From Methanobacterium sp. PtaB.Bin024 (GTDB taxonomy: Archaea > Methanobacteriota > Methanobacteria > Methanobacteriales > Methanobacteriaceae): DNA of 50,125 nt. The stretch is taken from contig MVPY01000075.1 of NCBI GenBank assembly GCA_002067065.1, positions 1-50,125 of the forward strand. The letters are read 5' to 3'. Shown here piece after piece: positions 9,787 through 22,705 of this stretch (position 1 is its first letter; each line of letters begins with the position of its first letter). The notes below the pieces were generated by a model that was not told the origin of the DNA, did no database searches, and saw nothing but the letters and a program-made list of their open reading frames with translations. Made by a program: the position numbers and the translations under genes.

Positions 9787-10467
9787 ATGATCAAAGCTGT
9801 TTTTTTCGATATTGATGATACATTATATGATACTTCTGGTTTTGCGGAGTTGGCCCGTAAAGCAGCTCTAAGAACAATGATAGACGCTGGCCTGCCCTTA
9901 TCCCATCAGGAATCCTACTTGCTTTTAAGGGAAATTATCAAAGAAAAAGGTTCCAACTACGATAAACACTTCAACATATTAACCAGAAGAGTCTTCGGGG
10001 AAGAAAACCCACTCCTTATTGCCCTGGGAATGATCACTTACCACAACGTTAAATTTGCTTTATTACGGCTCTTCCCAGACACCATGTCCACCCTAATCTA
10101 TCTTAAAAAGAACAATTATCAATTGGGAGTTATCTCCAACGGTTTAACCATAAAACAGTGGGAAAAACTCATCAGACTGGGACTTTATCATTTTTTTGAC
10201 GATGTTGTTACATCCCAGGAGGCAGAATCTGAGAAACCAGACCCCAAAATCTTCCAACTCGCCCTAGACCGTCTTGGATGTCAGGCAAACAAATCAGTTA
10301 TGGTAGGAAACAAATTCAGCGAAGATATATTGGGTGCTATTAATGCAGGAATGTCTGCAATACTGGTTAACTCCGAACTAACTGATGCTGAAAAAGAACA
10401 GATTAAAAAAGAAAAACTGGATGTTAAAGTAGTTTCTGATATTGGCCAAGTAAAAGAACTCCTTTAA
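9787..10467 (+). CDS. HAD-superfamily phosphatase, TIGR02253-like
   Basis: A 226-residue haloacid-dehalogenase-type hydrolase. Motif I is FFDIDDTLYD (nucleophile Asp8, acid Asp10), motif II is VISNGL, motif III the lysine in EKPDPKIF, and motif IV GNKFSEDILGAINAGM. A helical cap lies between motifs I and II. It is closest to the archaeal TIGR02253 group; the physiological phosphate ester is not evident. The start ATG 9787 is followed 58 bases after the stop by the AAA+ ATPase gene, so the two may be co-transcribed. Confidence 0.88.
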   Translation: MIKAVFFDIDDTLYDTSGFAELARKAALRTMIDAGLPLSHQESYLLLREIIKEKGSNYDKHFNILTRRVFGEENPLLIALGMITYHNVKFALLRLFPDTMSTLIYLKKNNYQLGVISNGLTIKQWEKLIRLGLYHFFDDVVTSQEAESEKPDPKIFQLALDRLGCQANKSVMVGNKFSEDILGAINAGMSAILVNSELTDAEKEQIKKEKLDVKVVSDIGQVKELL

Positions 10468-10525
10468 GGAGAAATTAATAAATTATAGGTTACGATTCTA
10501 AAAAAATCAAATAAATGGTGGTCTT

Positions 10526-12073
10526 ATGAGTTATTATCATGATAAAAAAATGGAAAAAATTTTCAATGCCCTTAAACAACCGAAAAATTTGGAGGATCTG
10601 CAGCTTTCAGACAGCTTTGTCAAAGGTTTAATACTCAAAATCATCTCCAGTTACGGTACCGTGAAAACAAGCACCATTAACGAGTTAACAGCTATTCACT
10701 GGGATATTTTAGAGCGTACTTTAAGTCAGCTGGAAAAAAGTGGCTTTTGCGCCCCGGTGAGTGGTGGGTTTTTATTTTCAAGTGTTGAATATACCATAAC
10801 CAAGAAGGGACGGGAAAAAGTAAAGGGTATTGCCGAAGAAAACCCCTACATAGGTATCGCACCAGTACCCTACGAAGAATACTTTCAGATCATGAAACTC
10901 CAGATGCATCATCGCCACCCCATTGAAATACCCCCAGAAGTAGTAGATGACACTTTCAAAGATGTTGTAGGCGTAGAATACGCCAAAGAAGCCTTAATTG
11001 AGTCATCTATAATAGGTAAAGGAATTTTCGTTTATGGACCTCCAGGAACCGGTAAAACTTTTATTATCAGCACCATGCCAGGTCTTTTACCCCCACTGGT
11101 AATACCTAAATACATAGAATTTGGTGGTAAAGTTATACAACTTTATGATTCTGATTTCCATAAGGAATGCAACGAACAACCTAACGATCCCCGGTGGGTT
11201 AAAATTTACGCACCATTTGTCCTAACCGGTGCTGAACTAAGTTTAAACAAATTAGAAACCAATTACAACCCAAACAAAGGAGTTTACGAGACATCTCCAT
11301 TGATTAAGGCCAATGGGGGCATTTTATTAATTGATGATTTGGGAAGACAGCGCGATGACCATGAACTAATCCTCAACCGCTTAATTGTACCCATGGAAAA
11401 TAAGGAGGACGTGGTCTATGTTCGCGGTATTCCCGTGGTATTACAAACCCATTTCATCCCTGCTTTCTCCACCAATTTAGATATCAGTATTATGGATGAA
11501 GCTCACCTTCGACGAGCCCCACTCCACATTTTCCTTAAAAATCCGGAGATTGAAGAAGTGGCTGAGGTTTTCCGAAGAAATCTGAATAATCTGGGTGAAA
11601 GTTACGAACCGGAAGCTATGGAGAGGTTCATGAAAGTTTACGAACCCACAAAAGAAGGCGGTGAAGGCCTGCAGCCAAGTTTCGCACATTCAAGAGATTT
11701 AGCCCAGATCTGTCAGTCTGTGCGTATTAACCGAAAAAAAGATACCATAGACACTGAAATAATGGAAGCATCGTTAGATAAACACGTTCTCATTGTGTTG
11801 CAAAGGATGAACATTGATATAGCTCAAATATCACATAAATCCCGTTCCTTCCGGATAAAGACCGATGACCTGGAAAAAACCTACCATGAATTATCCCATT
11901 ATGGTGCCAGTAGTTTATCCTATGAAAACAATTCAATACTGGTTGATATGGATGAAAGTACCAGTCCTGTGGAATTAGCAGATTACCTCACAGATAAGGA
12001 TATAAAAGTGGAAAAAATAGATTTAATCGCCGAATCCGAGAAAGAACTTAGGAGAACACTCCTAAACTGGTAA
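10526..12073 (+). CDS. AAA+ ATPase with N-terminal winged-helix domain
   Basis: A 515-residue protein. Residues 1-110 look like a winged-helix module (ILKIISSYGTVKTSTINELT, then SQLEKSGFCAPVSGG and a beta-wing). The AAA+ core has FKDVVGVEYAKEAL before Walker A GPPGTGKT (about residue 172), Walker B GGILLIDDLGRQ, a sensor-1-like region (IPAFSTNLD) and an arginine finger candidate in DEAHLRRAPLHIFL. The last 90 residues form an extra alpha/beta domain. Uncharacterised predicted ATPases with this layout occur in both bacteria and archaea; target unknown. A hairpin (12148-12168) lies downstream without a T-run. Confidence 0.75.
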   Translation: MSYYHDKKMEKIFNALKQPKNLEDLQLSDSFVKGLILKIISSYGTVKTSTINELTAIHWDILERTLSQLEKSGFCAPVSGGFLFSSVEYTITKKGREKVKGIAEENPYIGIAPVPYEEYFQIMKLQMHHRHPIEIPPEVVDDTFKDVVGVEYAKEALIESSIIGKGIFVYGPPGTGKTFIISTMPGLLPPLVIPKYIEFGGKVIQLYDSDFHKECNEQPNDPRWVKIYAPFVLTGAELSLNKLETNYNPNKGVYETSPLIKANGGILLIDDLGRQRDDHELILNRLIVPMENKEDVVYVRGIPVVLQTHFIPAFSTNLDISIMDEAHLRRAPLHIFLKNPEIEEVAEVFRRNLNNLGESYEPEAMERFMKVYEPTKEGGEGLQPSFAHSRDLAQICQSVRINRKKDTIDTEIMEASLDKHVLIVLQRMNIDIAQISHKSRSFRIKTDDLEKTYHELSHYGASSLSYENNSILVDMDESTSPVELADYLTDKDIKVEKIDLIAESEKELRRTLLNW

Positions 12074-12241
12074 TTCATTTTTTTTAGAAAGAAATAGGCA
12101 TATAACATTAATATAATAAAGGTCAGAATGATTAAAAACAAGAAGAACCACAACTTATTTAAGTGTGGAGTACCTACACAAATTAAAAGATTGGAATGGG
12201 CTTAAATTTAAAATAGATAAAAGTTTTAGGGAGAATTTTAT

Positions 12242-13225
12242 TTGAAAAAATATATTATTTTTGGAATTGTTATTTTCGCTGCAATTATACTTGTTTTTAC
12301 ACTTCCTTTTGGCAATGCTAATAACATTGAAACTAAACATTATGAAAATGGTGAAATTTCTTTTGACTATCCTGCCACGTGGCAGGAAGTTTCAGCTCAG
12401 GGGTCTGAGGTTGTGGCATTTGAGGATAATGAATCTGGTTTAAATGTTACTGTAAACCGTCAAACCATACCTCCAGGATACAATCCTCCAGAAAATTTCG
12501 TACCAGAATTAATGGAGGAATCTGAAAGTAACTTAAAATTACTGGCAAATGATAAAATCGAGATAAACGGAAAAGAAGGTTATGATAACACTTATAATGT
12601 CGAAAAAAATGGTTCTACAACAGAACAAAGAGAATTGTGGGTAAATACTAATGGAGCGCTATACAGTATAATATATAATTACCCGCAGGAAGAAATAAAA
12701 GTTGAATCATTCTTAAATGGAGAATCCGAAAACGATGCTGCTTTTGAGGCAGTTAGAAACAGTTTAAATATAAACAACACCACACTTACCAGCACACCTT
12801 CCTTTGCAACAGTTAACATCCCAAAACTTGGAGTAACCTGGAACATAAGATATGATACTTTAAATGCACTAAATTCTGTTTACCATTATTCCGCACTAGG
12901 AAACAGTTTACCAAAAAGCTTTTATCCTGGAGAAAATGGCTCTGTAGGTTTACTTGGACACCACACCTGTTACTCAGCCCCATTTGACAATATAGATAAA
13001 CTTCAAACCGGAGATACTGTTATTATCAACGATTATCTTACTCAGAAGAAATATACTTACCAAGTGGTTTCTACTGATGATTTAAGATACGATTACACCA
13101 CTAATTTAATTGAATTCCCTGCAGGTAAGAAAGAACTGGTACTTGGTACTTGCTGGCCTGAAGGATATACTGCAGCAGAAAGATATGTCCACTGTACGTT
13201 AAGTTCTATAGATCCCCTAAATTAA
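12242..13225 (+). CDS. Membrane-anchored sortase with N-terminal PsbP-like domain
   Basis: A 327-residue surface transpeptidase. An N-terminal hydrophobic segment (residues 3-24) is followed by a PsbP-like domain (about 30-165: ENGEISFDYPATWQEV). The sortase domain covers about 185-325, with the catalytic His in LLGHHTCYSAPFDNID, the catalytic Cys in LVLGTCWPEG and Arg in AAERYVH. Sortases cleave a sorting motif and attach the protein to the wall; in Methanobacteriales the wall is pseudomurein. The PsbP-sortase fusion is unusual. The start is TTG 12242 with GGGAG about ten bases upstream. It is followed by a secreted deacetylase gene. A possible substrate signal in this window is the internal PMQETG of the 3964-aa protein (inference). 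Confidence 0.85.
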   Translation: MKKYIIFGIVIFAAIILVFTLPFGNANNIETKHYENGEISFDYPATWQEVSAQGSEVVAFEDNESGLNVTVNRQTIPPGYNPPENFVPELMEESESNLKLLANDKIEINGKEGYDNTYNVEKNGSTTEQRELWVNTNGALYSIIYNYPQEEIKVESFLNGESENDAAFEAVRNSLNINNTTLTSTPSFATVNIPKLGVTWNIRYDTLNALNSVYHYSALGNSLPKSFYPGENGSVGLLGHHTCYSAPFDNIDKLQTGDTVIINDYLTQKKYTYQVVSTDDLRYDYTTNLIEFPAGKKELVLGTCWPEGYTAAERYVHCTLSSIDPLN

Positions 13226-13304
13226 CTTTATAACTACAATTAACCATGATCTTAAATGTATTACTGAATCATTCCATATCTAAATAAATTCAAGGTTTAA
13301 TAAT

Positions 13305-14132
13305 ATGAATAAAAAGATTATATTACTTATAACAATTCCATTAATCTTATTAATTGCTTTTTATCCCATATTTTCAGCGAATTCTTCTGAAGATAACAAT
13401 ACAACCATCAATAAATCATCAGCTGAAAAAAACGTCACTGAAAATGTATCTCAGAGCGAAAAAGTGGCATTTATTATACCCCATCCTGATGATGAGACTA
13501 TTGGTGTTGGTGGAACCCTTCAAAGAATCATGGAAAACGGGTCAACAGTTCACTTCGAACTTATGACCTCTGGTGATGCCGTAACATCCGAATTACTCAC
13601 AGTGAACAATTATTATAATATAAAGATTCCTGCAAATGCCTCAGCAGAATATAGGAAGAAACTTATCCGTCAAGATTCATTTAAAAGAGTGATGGCTATA
13701 TACGGCTGTGATAATTACGAAATACATGGATATGATGATGGTACCCTAAATTCCGATATTGTATTTACAACCATGGAAAACCTTTACCTTAGTGAAGGTT
13801 ACACGGTGTTCTACACTGTAACTGGTGATGGTAACATCGATCATCTGGCTTGTTATGAGGGTATGAAAAAAATGAAAGAGAAATATCCTAACCTTAAATA
13901 CAGACAGTTCCCAATCTATTATTACCATACAGTTAGAGAAACTCCCATGGCCCTGACAAATAACTACACCGATATAAATGTTAATATTTATGCCACTAAA
14001 AAGAAGAGTGCTTTTCAGGTTTATTACAACATAAACACCATCCTTAAAACCTTCTATCCATATAGTAGTGGCTATTACAGTATTGGTCCTGAGAGAATTT
14101 ATTACATGACCGACTCCCAGGCAAATAGTTAA
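13305..14132 (+). CDS. Secreted/membrane-anchored PIG-L-family deacetylase
   Basis: A 275-residue protein with an N-terminal signal anchor (residues 3-25), a Ser/Asn-rich linker, and a PIG-L (LmbE) domain. The metal-binding motif IIPHPDDETIGVGGTL starts near residue 58 and TGDGNIDHLACYEGM provides the second conserved His region. PIG-L enzymes remove N-acetyl groups from sugar conjugates; outside the membrane, a pseudomurein or surface-glycan amino sugar is a plausible substrate (inference). It lies directly after the sortase gene, which supports a cell-envelope role. Confidence 0.88.
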   Translation: MNKKIILLITIPLILLIAFYPIFSANSSEDNNTTINKSSAEKNVTENVSQSEKVAFIIPHPDDETIGVGGTLQRIMENGSTVHFELMTSGDAVTSELLTVNNYYNIKIPANASAEYRKKLIRQDSFKRVMAIYGCDNYEIHGYDDGTLNSDIVFTTMENLYLSEGYTVFYTVTGDGNIDHLACYEGMKKMKEKYPNLKYRQFPIYYYHTVRETPMALTNNYTDINVNIYATKKKSAFQVYYNINTILKTFYPYSSGYYSIGPERIYYMTDSQANS

Positions 14133-14193
14133 TGGAAGAAAATAAGAGAATAAGAGAATAATATCAGGATAAATCAAATGGAGATTGAATAAA

Positions 14194-14388
14194 ATGGCAG
14201 ATACCGTTGTTATTGGATCATTACTTTACTCCCACGTAATTCCCATAATATTGGCATTCGTAGGAGTGATATTACTTTGCAGTGGAATCATGGATCGGAA
14301 AAGAAATTTTACCATTGCAGGGATTGTACTCTTCTTTGCTGCAGGTACCCTACCCTTCTTAATATTGCCACTGGTTATAGGAACATGA
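14194..14388 (+). CDS. Small two-helix membrane protein
   Basis: A 64-residue protein of two hydrophobic segments (about residues 9-29 and 38-60) separated by a short basic loop MDRKRN. Not recognised. The start is ATG 14194 with GGAGAT eight bases upstream; the frame is open to a TTG at 14185 that lies in the ribosome-binding site. It follows the PIG-L gene by 61 bases and ends convergently with the PfkB gene. Confidence 0.6.
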   Translation: MADTVVIGSLLYSHVIPIILAFVGVILLCSGIMDRKRNFTIAGIVLFFAAGTLPFLILPLVIGT

Positions 14389-14447
14389 ACATTACGTAAT
14401 TCTTTTTTCCAATTTTATGAATTCAGTTTAAATTTTAAAAAGGATAA

Positions 14448-15347
14448 TCAAGGAAAAAATTGGGAACGTCTTTCTTCAATTTGTTGTATGCTCCCCTGGA
14501 ATGCTCCTTTTTTTTCTAATTTTAAAGATGACACTAAAGAAGCAAAAATTCCACATTCCTGTGGATCAAATGCTTCCTGTTTTTTAAATGCATAGGCAGC
14601 CAAGTAAGTGTCACCCAGACCAGTTGGATCAATCGTTTGCTTTGGGGGAACTGCTGGTATTTGGTAGGTGTCATCCTGGCTTTGGGAGTAGATGATAGAT
14701 CCCCTACTTCCCCTGGTGATAATAACCTCTTCAGGGCCAGGTAGCAAAAGCTTTGATGAGATTTCATCCAAAGAAGGTGAAAGTTGACCCGTCATTACAC
14801 CAGCTTCAACTTCGTCCATAAACAGGAAATTAACATATTTTAAAAACTTTTCATGATTCTTCCAGGGCTTTAAAATAACTTTATGTCCTTCAAGATGGCG
14901 GAGATAACCTTGAACCCCTAAATACACTGGCAATCCCTGTTGAGAAATGTATTTTAATGTTTGAGAGGGAACATCCATTGGTGAAAGGGGTGAAACTAGC
15001 GCAGCATCAAATGCATCCATATCTATATTGGAAATATGGGAAACCTTAATGGGATTTAAAGGTATATGAGCCCTTTGAACCCTGTGATTGGGATCTAAAT
15101 TAGGATAAAAGTTCTCAAATTCCATGGTTTCCTCCCTCCAGATTGTTACCAGATCTGTATCTGGAGGGAAATAATTCGTTAAATCATTATCATCCCTTCC
15201 AAGTGTTATAACTGCCGTAACTTCTGCTTTAAGGGCAGATAAAACATTTGATTGGTAATAAACAGGCCCTCCTACTCCTTGACATCTTGAACCACTTTTC
15301 AGGATAGTGTCATGAGTTACTGGTCCCAGAATCAAAAATTTAGACAT
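14448..15347 (-). CDS. PfkB/ribokinase-family carbohydrate or nucleoside kinase
   Basis: A 299-residue kinase. The N-terminal glycine motif GVGGPVYYQSNVLSAL and the C-terminal anion-hole motif DPTGLGDTYLAAYAF, with Asp as the catalytic base, are diagnostic of the PfkB family. The ATP-site region IITRGSRGSIIY is also present. Archaeal members phosphorylate nucleosides, fructose-6-phosphate or ribose derivatives; the substrate cannot be told from motifs alone. The gene lies 152 bases downstream of the HisA-like gene on the same strand. Confidence 0.88.
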   Translation of the reverse strand: MSKFLILGPVTHDTILKSGSRCQGVGGPVYYQSNVLSALKAEVTAVITLGRDDNDLTNYFPPDTDLVTIWREETMEFENFYPNLDPNHRVQRAHIPLNPIKVSHISNIDMDAFDAALVSPLSPMDVPSQTLKYISQQGLPVYLGVQGYLRHLEGHKVILKPWKNHEKFLKYVNFLFMDEVEAGVMTGQLSPSLDEISSKLLLPGPEEVIITRGSRGSIIYSQSQDDTYQIPAVPPKQTIDPTGLGDTYLAAYAFKKQEAFDPQECGIFASLVSSLKLEKKGAFQGSIQQIEERRSQFFP

Positions 15348-15499
15348 GAAATAACTTGGGTCAGATTGATTAATAAGCTTGAGGATTAAATCTACTAAAT
15401 CAAAAACTTAACAAATAAAAAAAAAATAGGACACTCAATTTTAGCATATCAAAAGATTATACTTTAATTTAACATTATACTCCAAAAAGGAGAAGTTTT

Positions 15500-16183
15500 T
15501 CAAAAATTAGGTTCTATCTTCCCATGATGAAGTGCGGTGCCAACCAACACATTATCTACACCATATATGGATAACTTTGACAGGTCCTCTCTGGTGATGC
15601 CCCCTCCTAAAATAAGGGAACTTTCCAGTCCGTCGAAATAATCCATTAACTGCCAGTTGATTCCAGATTCTGTTCCCACATTGGAAATATCTAAAAGGAT
15701 CACCATTGATGGTTTTAATTCTTCTAAACAATCCCTCAATATTTTAAAATCAAGTTCAAGGTGTTTACTGAGGATTTTATTATTCAAAACATCAATGCTT
15801 ATGGTAACCTGTTCTCGGTTAACCTTAAAAAAGATTTCATCAAGATCTTCCAGTTTTCTTAAGGTTTCTGTAGCCACTATCACATTATCGGCAACTTGAA
15901 GAGCTTCAGAAACTGAATCAAGATCACTGGCTCCACAGTCCAGCATTACAGGAAGGAACCGATTAATTTCCCCAACCATATCAAGGTTTGATCCTATGCC
16001 TTCAATGGCATCCAGATCAGCGATGTACACCTTTGATGCACCTTCTTTTTTCAGGGATTTGGAAATTTTCAAAGGATCTGAAGAAGAATGAAAAACAGTT
16101 TTTAGTGGTTGGTATTCTTTCCTATTTCCAGATTTGCCTGAAACAGCTAGTCCATCTTTTATGTCTAAAACTGGTATTATCAT
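15500..16183 (-). CDS. HisA-related TIM-barrel protein (COG1411-like)
   Basis: A 227-residue TIM barrel beginning MIIPVLDIKDGLAVSGKSGNR, which resembles HisA strand 1 but lacks the R-x-x-QG context of true HisA. VYIADLDAIEGIG, VMLDCGASD, and LILGGGITREDL followed by GVDNVLVGTALHHG match the two phosphate-binding half-barrels of the HisA/HisF fold. It belongs to the archaeal HisA-like group (COG1411) of unknown function, found in methanogens beside cofactor genes. It starts at ATG 16183 with AGGG upstream. Confidence 0.8.
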   Translation of the reverse strand: MIIPVLDIKDGLAVSGKSGNRKEYQPLKTVFHSSSDPLKISKSLKKEGASKVYIADLDAIEGIGSNLDMVGEINRFLPVMLDCGASDLDSVSEALQVADNVIVATETLRKLEDLDEIFFKVNREQVTISIDVLNNKILSKHLELDFKILRDCLEELKPSMVILLDISNVGTESGINWQLMDYFDGLESSLILGGGITREDLSKLSIYGVDNVLVGTALHHGKIEPNF

Positions 16184-16219
16184 AAAACTACCCTTAATAA
16201 AAGTTATATAATAAATTAT

Positions 16220-16260
16220 TTATTAAAAATAAAAATTATGGTGGGAGTCAAACCCCACTT
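16220..16260 (-). terminator. Hairpin terminator of the DUF2162-ExbB-DUF2149 unit
   Basis: Immediately after the DUF2149 stop codon (minus strand) a 5-bp GC-rich stem GTGGG/CCCAC (16242-16246 with 16255-16259) is followed by a T-rich stretch (ATTTTTATTTTTAA). It would end the three-gene transcript before the HisA-like gene. Confidence 0.65.
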
Positions 16261-16264
16261 GAAG

Positions 16265-16597
16265 TCAACCTTCTACCATTATTAGTTTGCCAGTTGTAGG
16301 ATCCTGATAGACTGTTCCCTTCTTAGCATATCCTTGTCCTGATCCTGATTCTGTTTGAGGGGTTTCATTGAGTTCATTACCCTGTTGGATTTCAGCCACA
16401 TCTTTCATGGCTTCCATGGTCTGTTCACGTTCTTCCTGAGTCATATTGGCAAAAACTACGCTTTGCATGTTCCAGGACATAACCAGAAATATCAGGAATC
16501 CAACTGACAGTACCAACATAGCATCCACTAAGTTAGAGGTTCCTGCTGTGGGGTCCTCACCCTGGTCATCCAACATACGGCGCTTGCGCCTTACCAT
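16265..16597 (-). CDS. DUF2149 protein, ExbD-like channel partner
   Basis: A 110-residue protein: a basic cytoplasmic N-terminus (MVRRKRRMLDDQGEDP), one membrane helix (about residues 21-43) and an extracytoplasmic tail ending in the DUF2149 signature GTVYQDPTTGKLIMVEG. The helix NLVDAMLVLSVGFLIFL aligns by eye with the ExbD/TolR helix consensus (PLIDVMLVLLIIFM), including the membrane-embedded aspartate that carries protons. I infer it is the ExbD-like half of a proton-driven motor with the overlapping ExbB-like gene: the two reading frames overlap by 32 bases and GGAGGTGAT precedes the ATG. DUF2149 is officially of unknown function. In comparable loci it accompanies CobN-like and DUF2162 genes. 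Confidence 0.85.
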   Translation of the reverse strand: MVRRKRRMLDDQGEDPTAGTSNLVDAMLVLSVGFLIFLVMSWNMQSVVFANMTQEEREQTMEAMKDVAEIQQGNELNETPQTESGSGQGYAKKGTVYQDPTTGKLIMVEG

Positions 16598-17234
16598 GAT
16601 CCATCACCTCCAGTGCAGCTTCGCAGAGGGCATCCAAATTAGAGAGATATTCTTCATACCACCTTCTTCTAACCTTAGATATCACGTAAGCTATGGCTCC
16701 CGCAGCTAAACCAACAACTGTTGTGTCAAATGCTATTATAATTGCATTAGCAAGCGTATTGATGTCTCCAGAACCCAATGCTGCTAAACCAGGACCCATG
16801 GGAATTAATGTGCCCATCAAACCAACTGTGGGACCTAATCGAGTTACGATATCCGTTTTTTCTAGACTCTTTGCTGCTATGCCTTCTTCCTTTTCAATGA
16901 GTTTACGGGCGAGGGCTTCCCGTGATTTACTACCCAATTCAGGGTGTGATGCAATTTTAATGATTATGTTTTTGTAAGTAGAAGGAAGATCACTGGCTTC
17001 CATTACTTCTTTAATTCCATCAGGTGTGCCTTTTTTAGCAAAATCACTGATGATCTTTTCCATTGTGTCTGTACTTACCCTTATTCTACCCGTATACTCA
17101 GATATTAAGCCTCCGAAGCTTATAATGGCATAAATCATAAAGGCCAAAAGCCCCACAATAACTGGTATAAGGAGGCTTTGTGATATAACATGCAAAATAG
17201 AACTTAACATTTCACTGCCTGGAACCGCTACCAT
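16566..17234 (-). CDS. MotA/TolQ/ExbB-family proton channel
   Basis: A roughly 222-residue membrane protein with the three-helix ExbB/TolQ arrangement: a first helix near residues 15-40, a long cytoplasmic loop (FAKKGTPDGIKEVME to KEEGIAAKSLE), and two C-terminal helices, LGPTVGLMGTLIPMGPGLAAL and ANAIIIAFDTTVVGLAAGAI, with conserved Thr and Gly residues lining the channel. The family converts proton flow into mechanical work on an ExbD partner, here DUF2149. The start ATG 17234 is preferred to GTG 17243, which overlaps the weak ribosome-binding site. The gene sits 101 bases downstream of the DUF2162 gene. As archaea lack TonB and an outer membrane, the energised target is probably a surface or membrane protein such as CobN or DUF2162 (inference). 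Confidence 0.92.
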   Translation of the reverse strand: MVAVPGSEMLSSILHVISQSLLIPVIVGLLAFMIYAIISFGGLISEYTGRIRVSTDTMEKIISDFAKKGTPDGIKEVMEASDLPSTYKNIIIKIASHPELGSKSREALARKLIEKEEGIAAKSLEKTDIVTRLGPTVGLMGTLIPMGPGLAALGSGDINTLANAIIIAFDTTVVGLAAGAIAYVISKVRRRWYEEYLSNLDALCEAALEVMDHGKAQAPYVG

Positions 17235-17335
17235 AACTATCACTTGTTAATTTTTTTGAATTATTTTAAAGTTCAAACTCATTTTAATGAGTTTAGATCG
17301 CTATTTTTAAACTTTTTTATCTAATTGATATTTTA

Positions 17336-18064
17336 CTACTTTTCACTGGTCTCTGATGATTGATTCAAAAAGGGGCTTCTATTACGAGATATATAATAAC
17401 CTGCCACTGCTAGTACAATCACAGTTATAATTGCATAAACAAAAGTCCAAATATCTGGAATGTCTATGGGACTCATTTCCTCGCTTAAAACCGTGCTAAT
17501 ATTAGGGATTACTATGGCTGATATCAAAAAGTAGAATCCTGCAAACATCATAAAATTACCCAACAAAACAGGATAAGGCTTGTTTAATGCGCGCCCAATC
17601 AGTCCCGATGTCAGATAACATATCCCCATGACAACTATAAGAAAAACAGCAGCATATTCCCCAATAACAAAGGCAGAAGCACCTACATAGGGCGCGGCGA
17701 TAATGATCGCTGCAACTGCTGCTCCAAAACAGCAAGGACAGGGTGCAATCATAGCCATACATGTTTTCGAGATACTATTATTTTGGTTAATTTTCCATTC
17801 TTTAAGGGTGTGGAATCCTGCGTATAAAATTATTGCACCCATTGCAATTCCTAGAATAGAACTATAACCATAAACAAATCCCTGGAGCTGCTCAACAAAA
17901 GGACTTGCAATGAATGTAAGTAGCAGAATGCCACCTCCGTAACCTAAAATTATTGCTGCCGCCACTTTCTTTGAAAGACCTGCAAATCCCATTGCTAGTC
18001 CAATTTTTATACCGAAAACCATTACTACTGAGAGTATTCCCAGTTTCCATAGTAATTCCATCAT
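17336..18064 (-). CDS. DUF2162 predicted membrane transporter with CPCC motif
   Basis: A 242-residue protein with about seven membrane helices. Helix four contains APCPCCFGAA (Cys109, Cys111, Cys112), a soft-metal-like ligand set inside the membrane reminiscent of the CPC motif of P1B metal ATPases. The family (DUF2162) is described only as a predicted transporter. It is the first gene of the unit DUF2162-ExbB-DUF2149 and is downstream of cobN1 on the same strand, but 430 bases separate them and it has its own promoter. The start is ATG 18064, preceded by GGTGAT; an upstream in-frame GTG (18073) lies within that site. Role inferred: moves metal, or a tetrapyrrole-derived product, across the membrane. 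Confidence 0.85.
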   Translation of the reverse strand: MMELLWKLGILSVVMVFGIKIGLAMGFAGLSKKVAAAIILGYGGGILLLTFIASPFVEQLQGFVYGYSSILGIAMGAIILYAGFHTLKEWKINQNNSISKTCMAMIAPCPCCFGAAVAAIIIAAPYVGASAFVIGEYAAVFLIVVMGICYLTSGLIGRALNKPYPVLLGNFMMFAGFYFLISAIVIPNISTVLSEEMSPIDIPDIWTFVYAIITVIVLAVAGYYISRNRSPFLNQSSETSEK

Positions 18065-18115
18065 GTTAATCACCCATCATCACTGGTTAGCCACACTAAA
18101 CTTTGATTAAATAGC

Positions 18116-18182
18116 TTATAATATTTTCGATTTATTAAGTATTATTACATTCTAGTGAAAATCCAAGTATTAAGTAATACCC
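18116..18182 (-). promoter_or_regulatory. DUF2162 promoter with bipartite element shared with cobN3
   Basis: On the minus strand ATCGAAA plus TATTATAA (18116-18132) is a BRE/TATA pair about 50 bases before the start. The 36-base block 18116-18151 is identical at 31 positions to 46081-46116 upstream of cobN3. A second block, GTAATACCC on the plus strand (18174-18182), lies at exactly the same offset (58 bases) in both promoters. A small dyad GTATTA-AG-TAATAC (18167-18180) overlaps it. The rest of the 430-base gap (18183-18462) is AT-rich with no gene seen. Confidence 0.7.
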
Positions 18183-18462
18183 CCTATTAATTTATTACTT
18201 TTTCATCAGCTTTCTGGCCGAAAATAATAATATATTGAGCTCAACTACAATTTCTTACCCCATTTTAACTTAAACCATTTTATTTTGCCTTAAAATAGTT
18301 ACAGGAACTTAAAATGGGATAATAATTGCCATGAAAATATTAATTTATTTTTTGTAGGTTATTATCACCCCTTAAACAACAGCAAATTCAAACATTATTT
18401 AAATTATTTAAAATATACTTGAATATAAATATTTTGTGATAATAATTTAAAAAATAAAATAT

Positions 18463-18484
18463 CCCTAAAAAAAGAAAAAGGGGA
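18463..18484 (-). terminator. T-rich terminator after cobN1
   Basis: Nine bases beyond the stop, the minus strand reads CCCC-TTTTTCTTTTTTT-AGGG: a short CCCT/AGGG stem enclosing a U-rich loop. Similar TTTTTCTTTTTTT tracts directly follow the other surface-protein genes in the window. Confidence 0.55.
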
Positions 18485-18493
18485 GAATTAAAT

Positions 18494-22657
<4,164 letters not shown>

Positions 22658-22705
22658 AATTTTCACCTCCTTTGTTTTTTCTAAGCATAATTGATTAAAT
22701 TCAAG

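Noticed and set aside
12148..12168. Hairpin after the AAA+ gene as a terminator
   Set aside because: The stem needs a bulge and is not followed by a T-run, so it is only mentioned in the gene entry.
16235..16262. tRNA T-arm-like sequence (minus strand GTGGGGTTTGACTCCCACCA)
   Set aside because: No acceptor, D or anticodon arms are found nearby; it sits directly after a stop codon and is followed by a T-rich tract, so it is a terminator hairpin.
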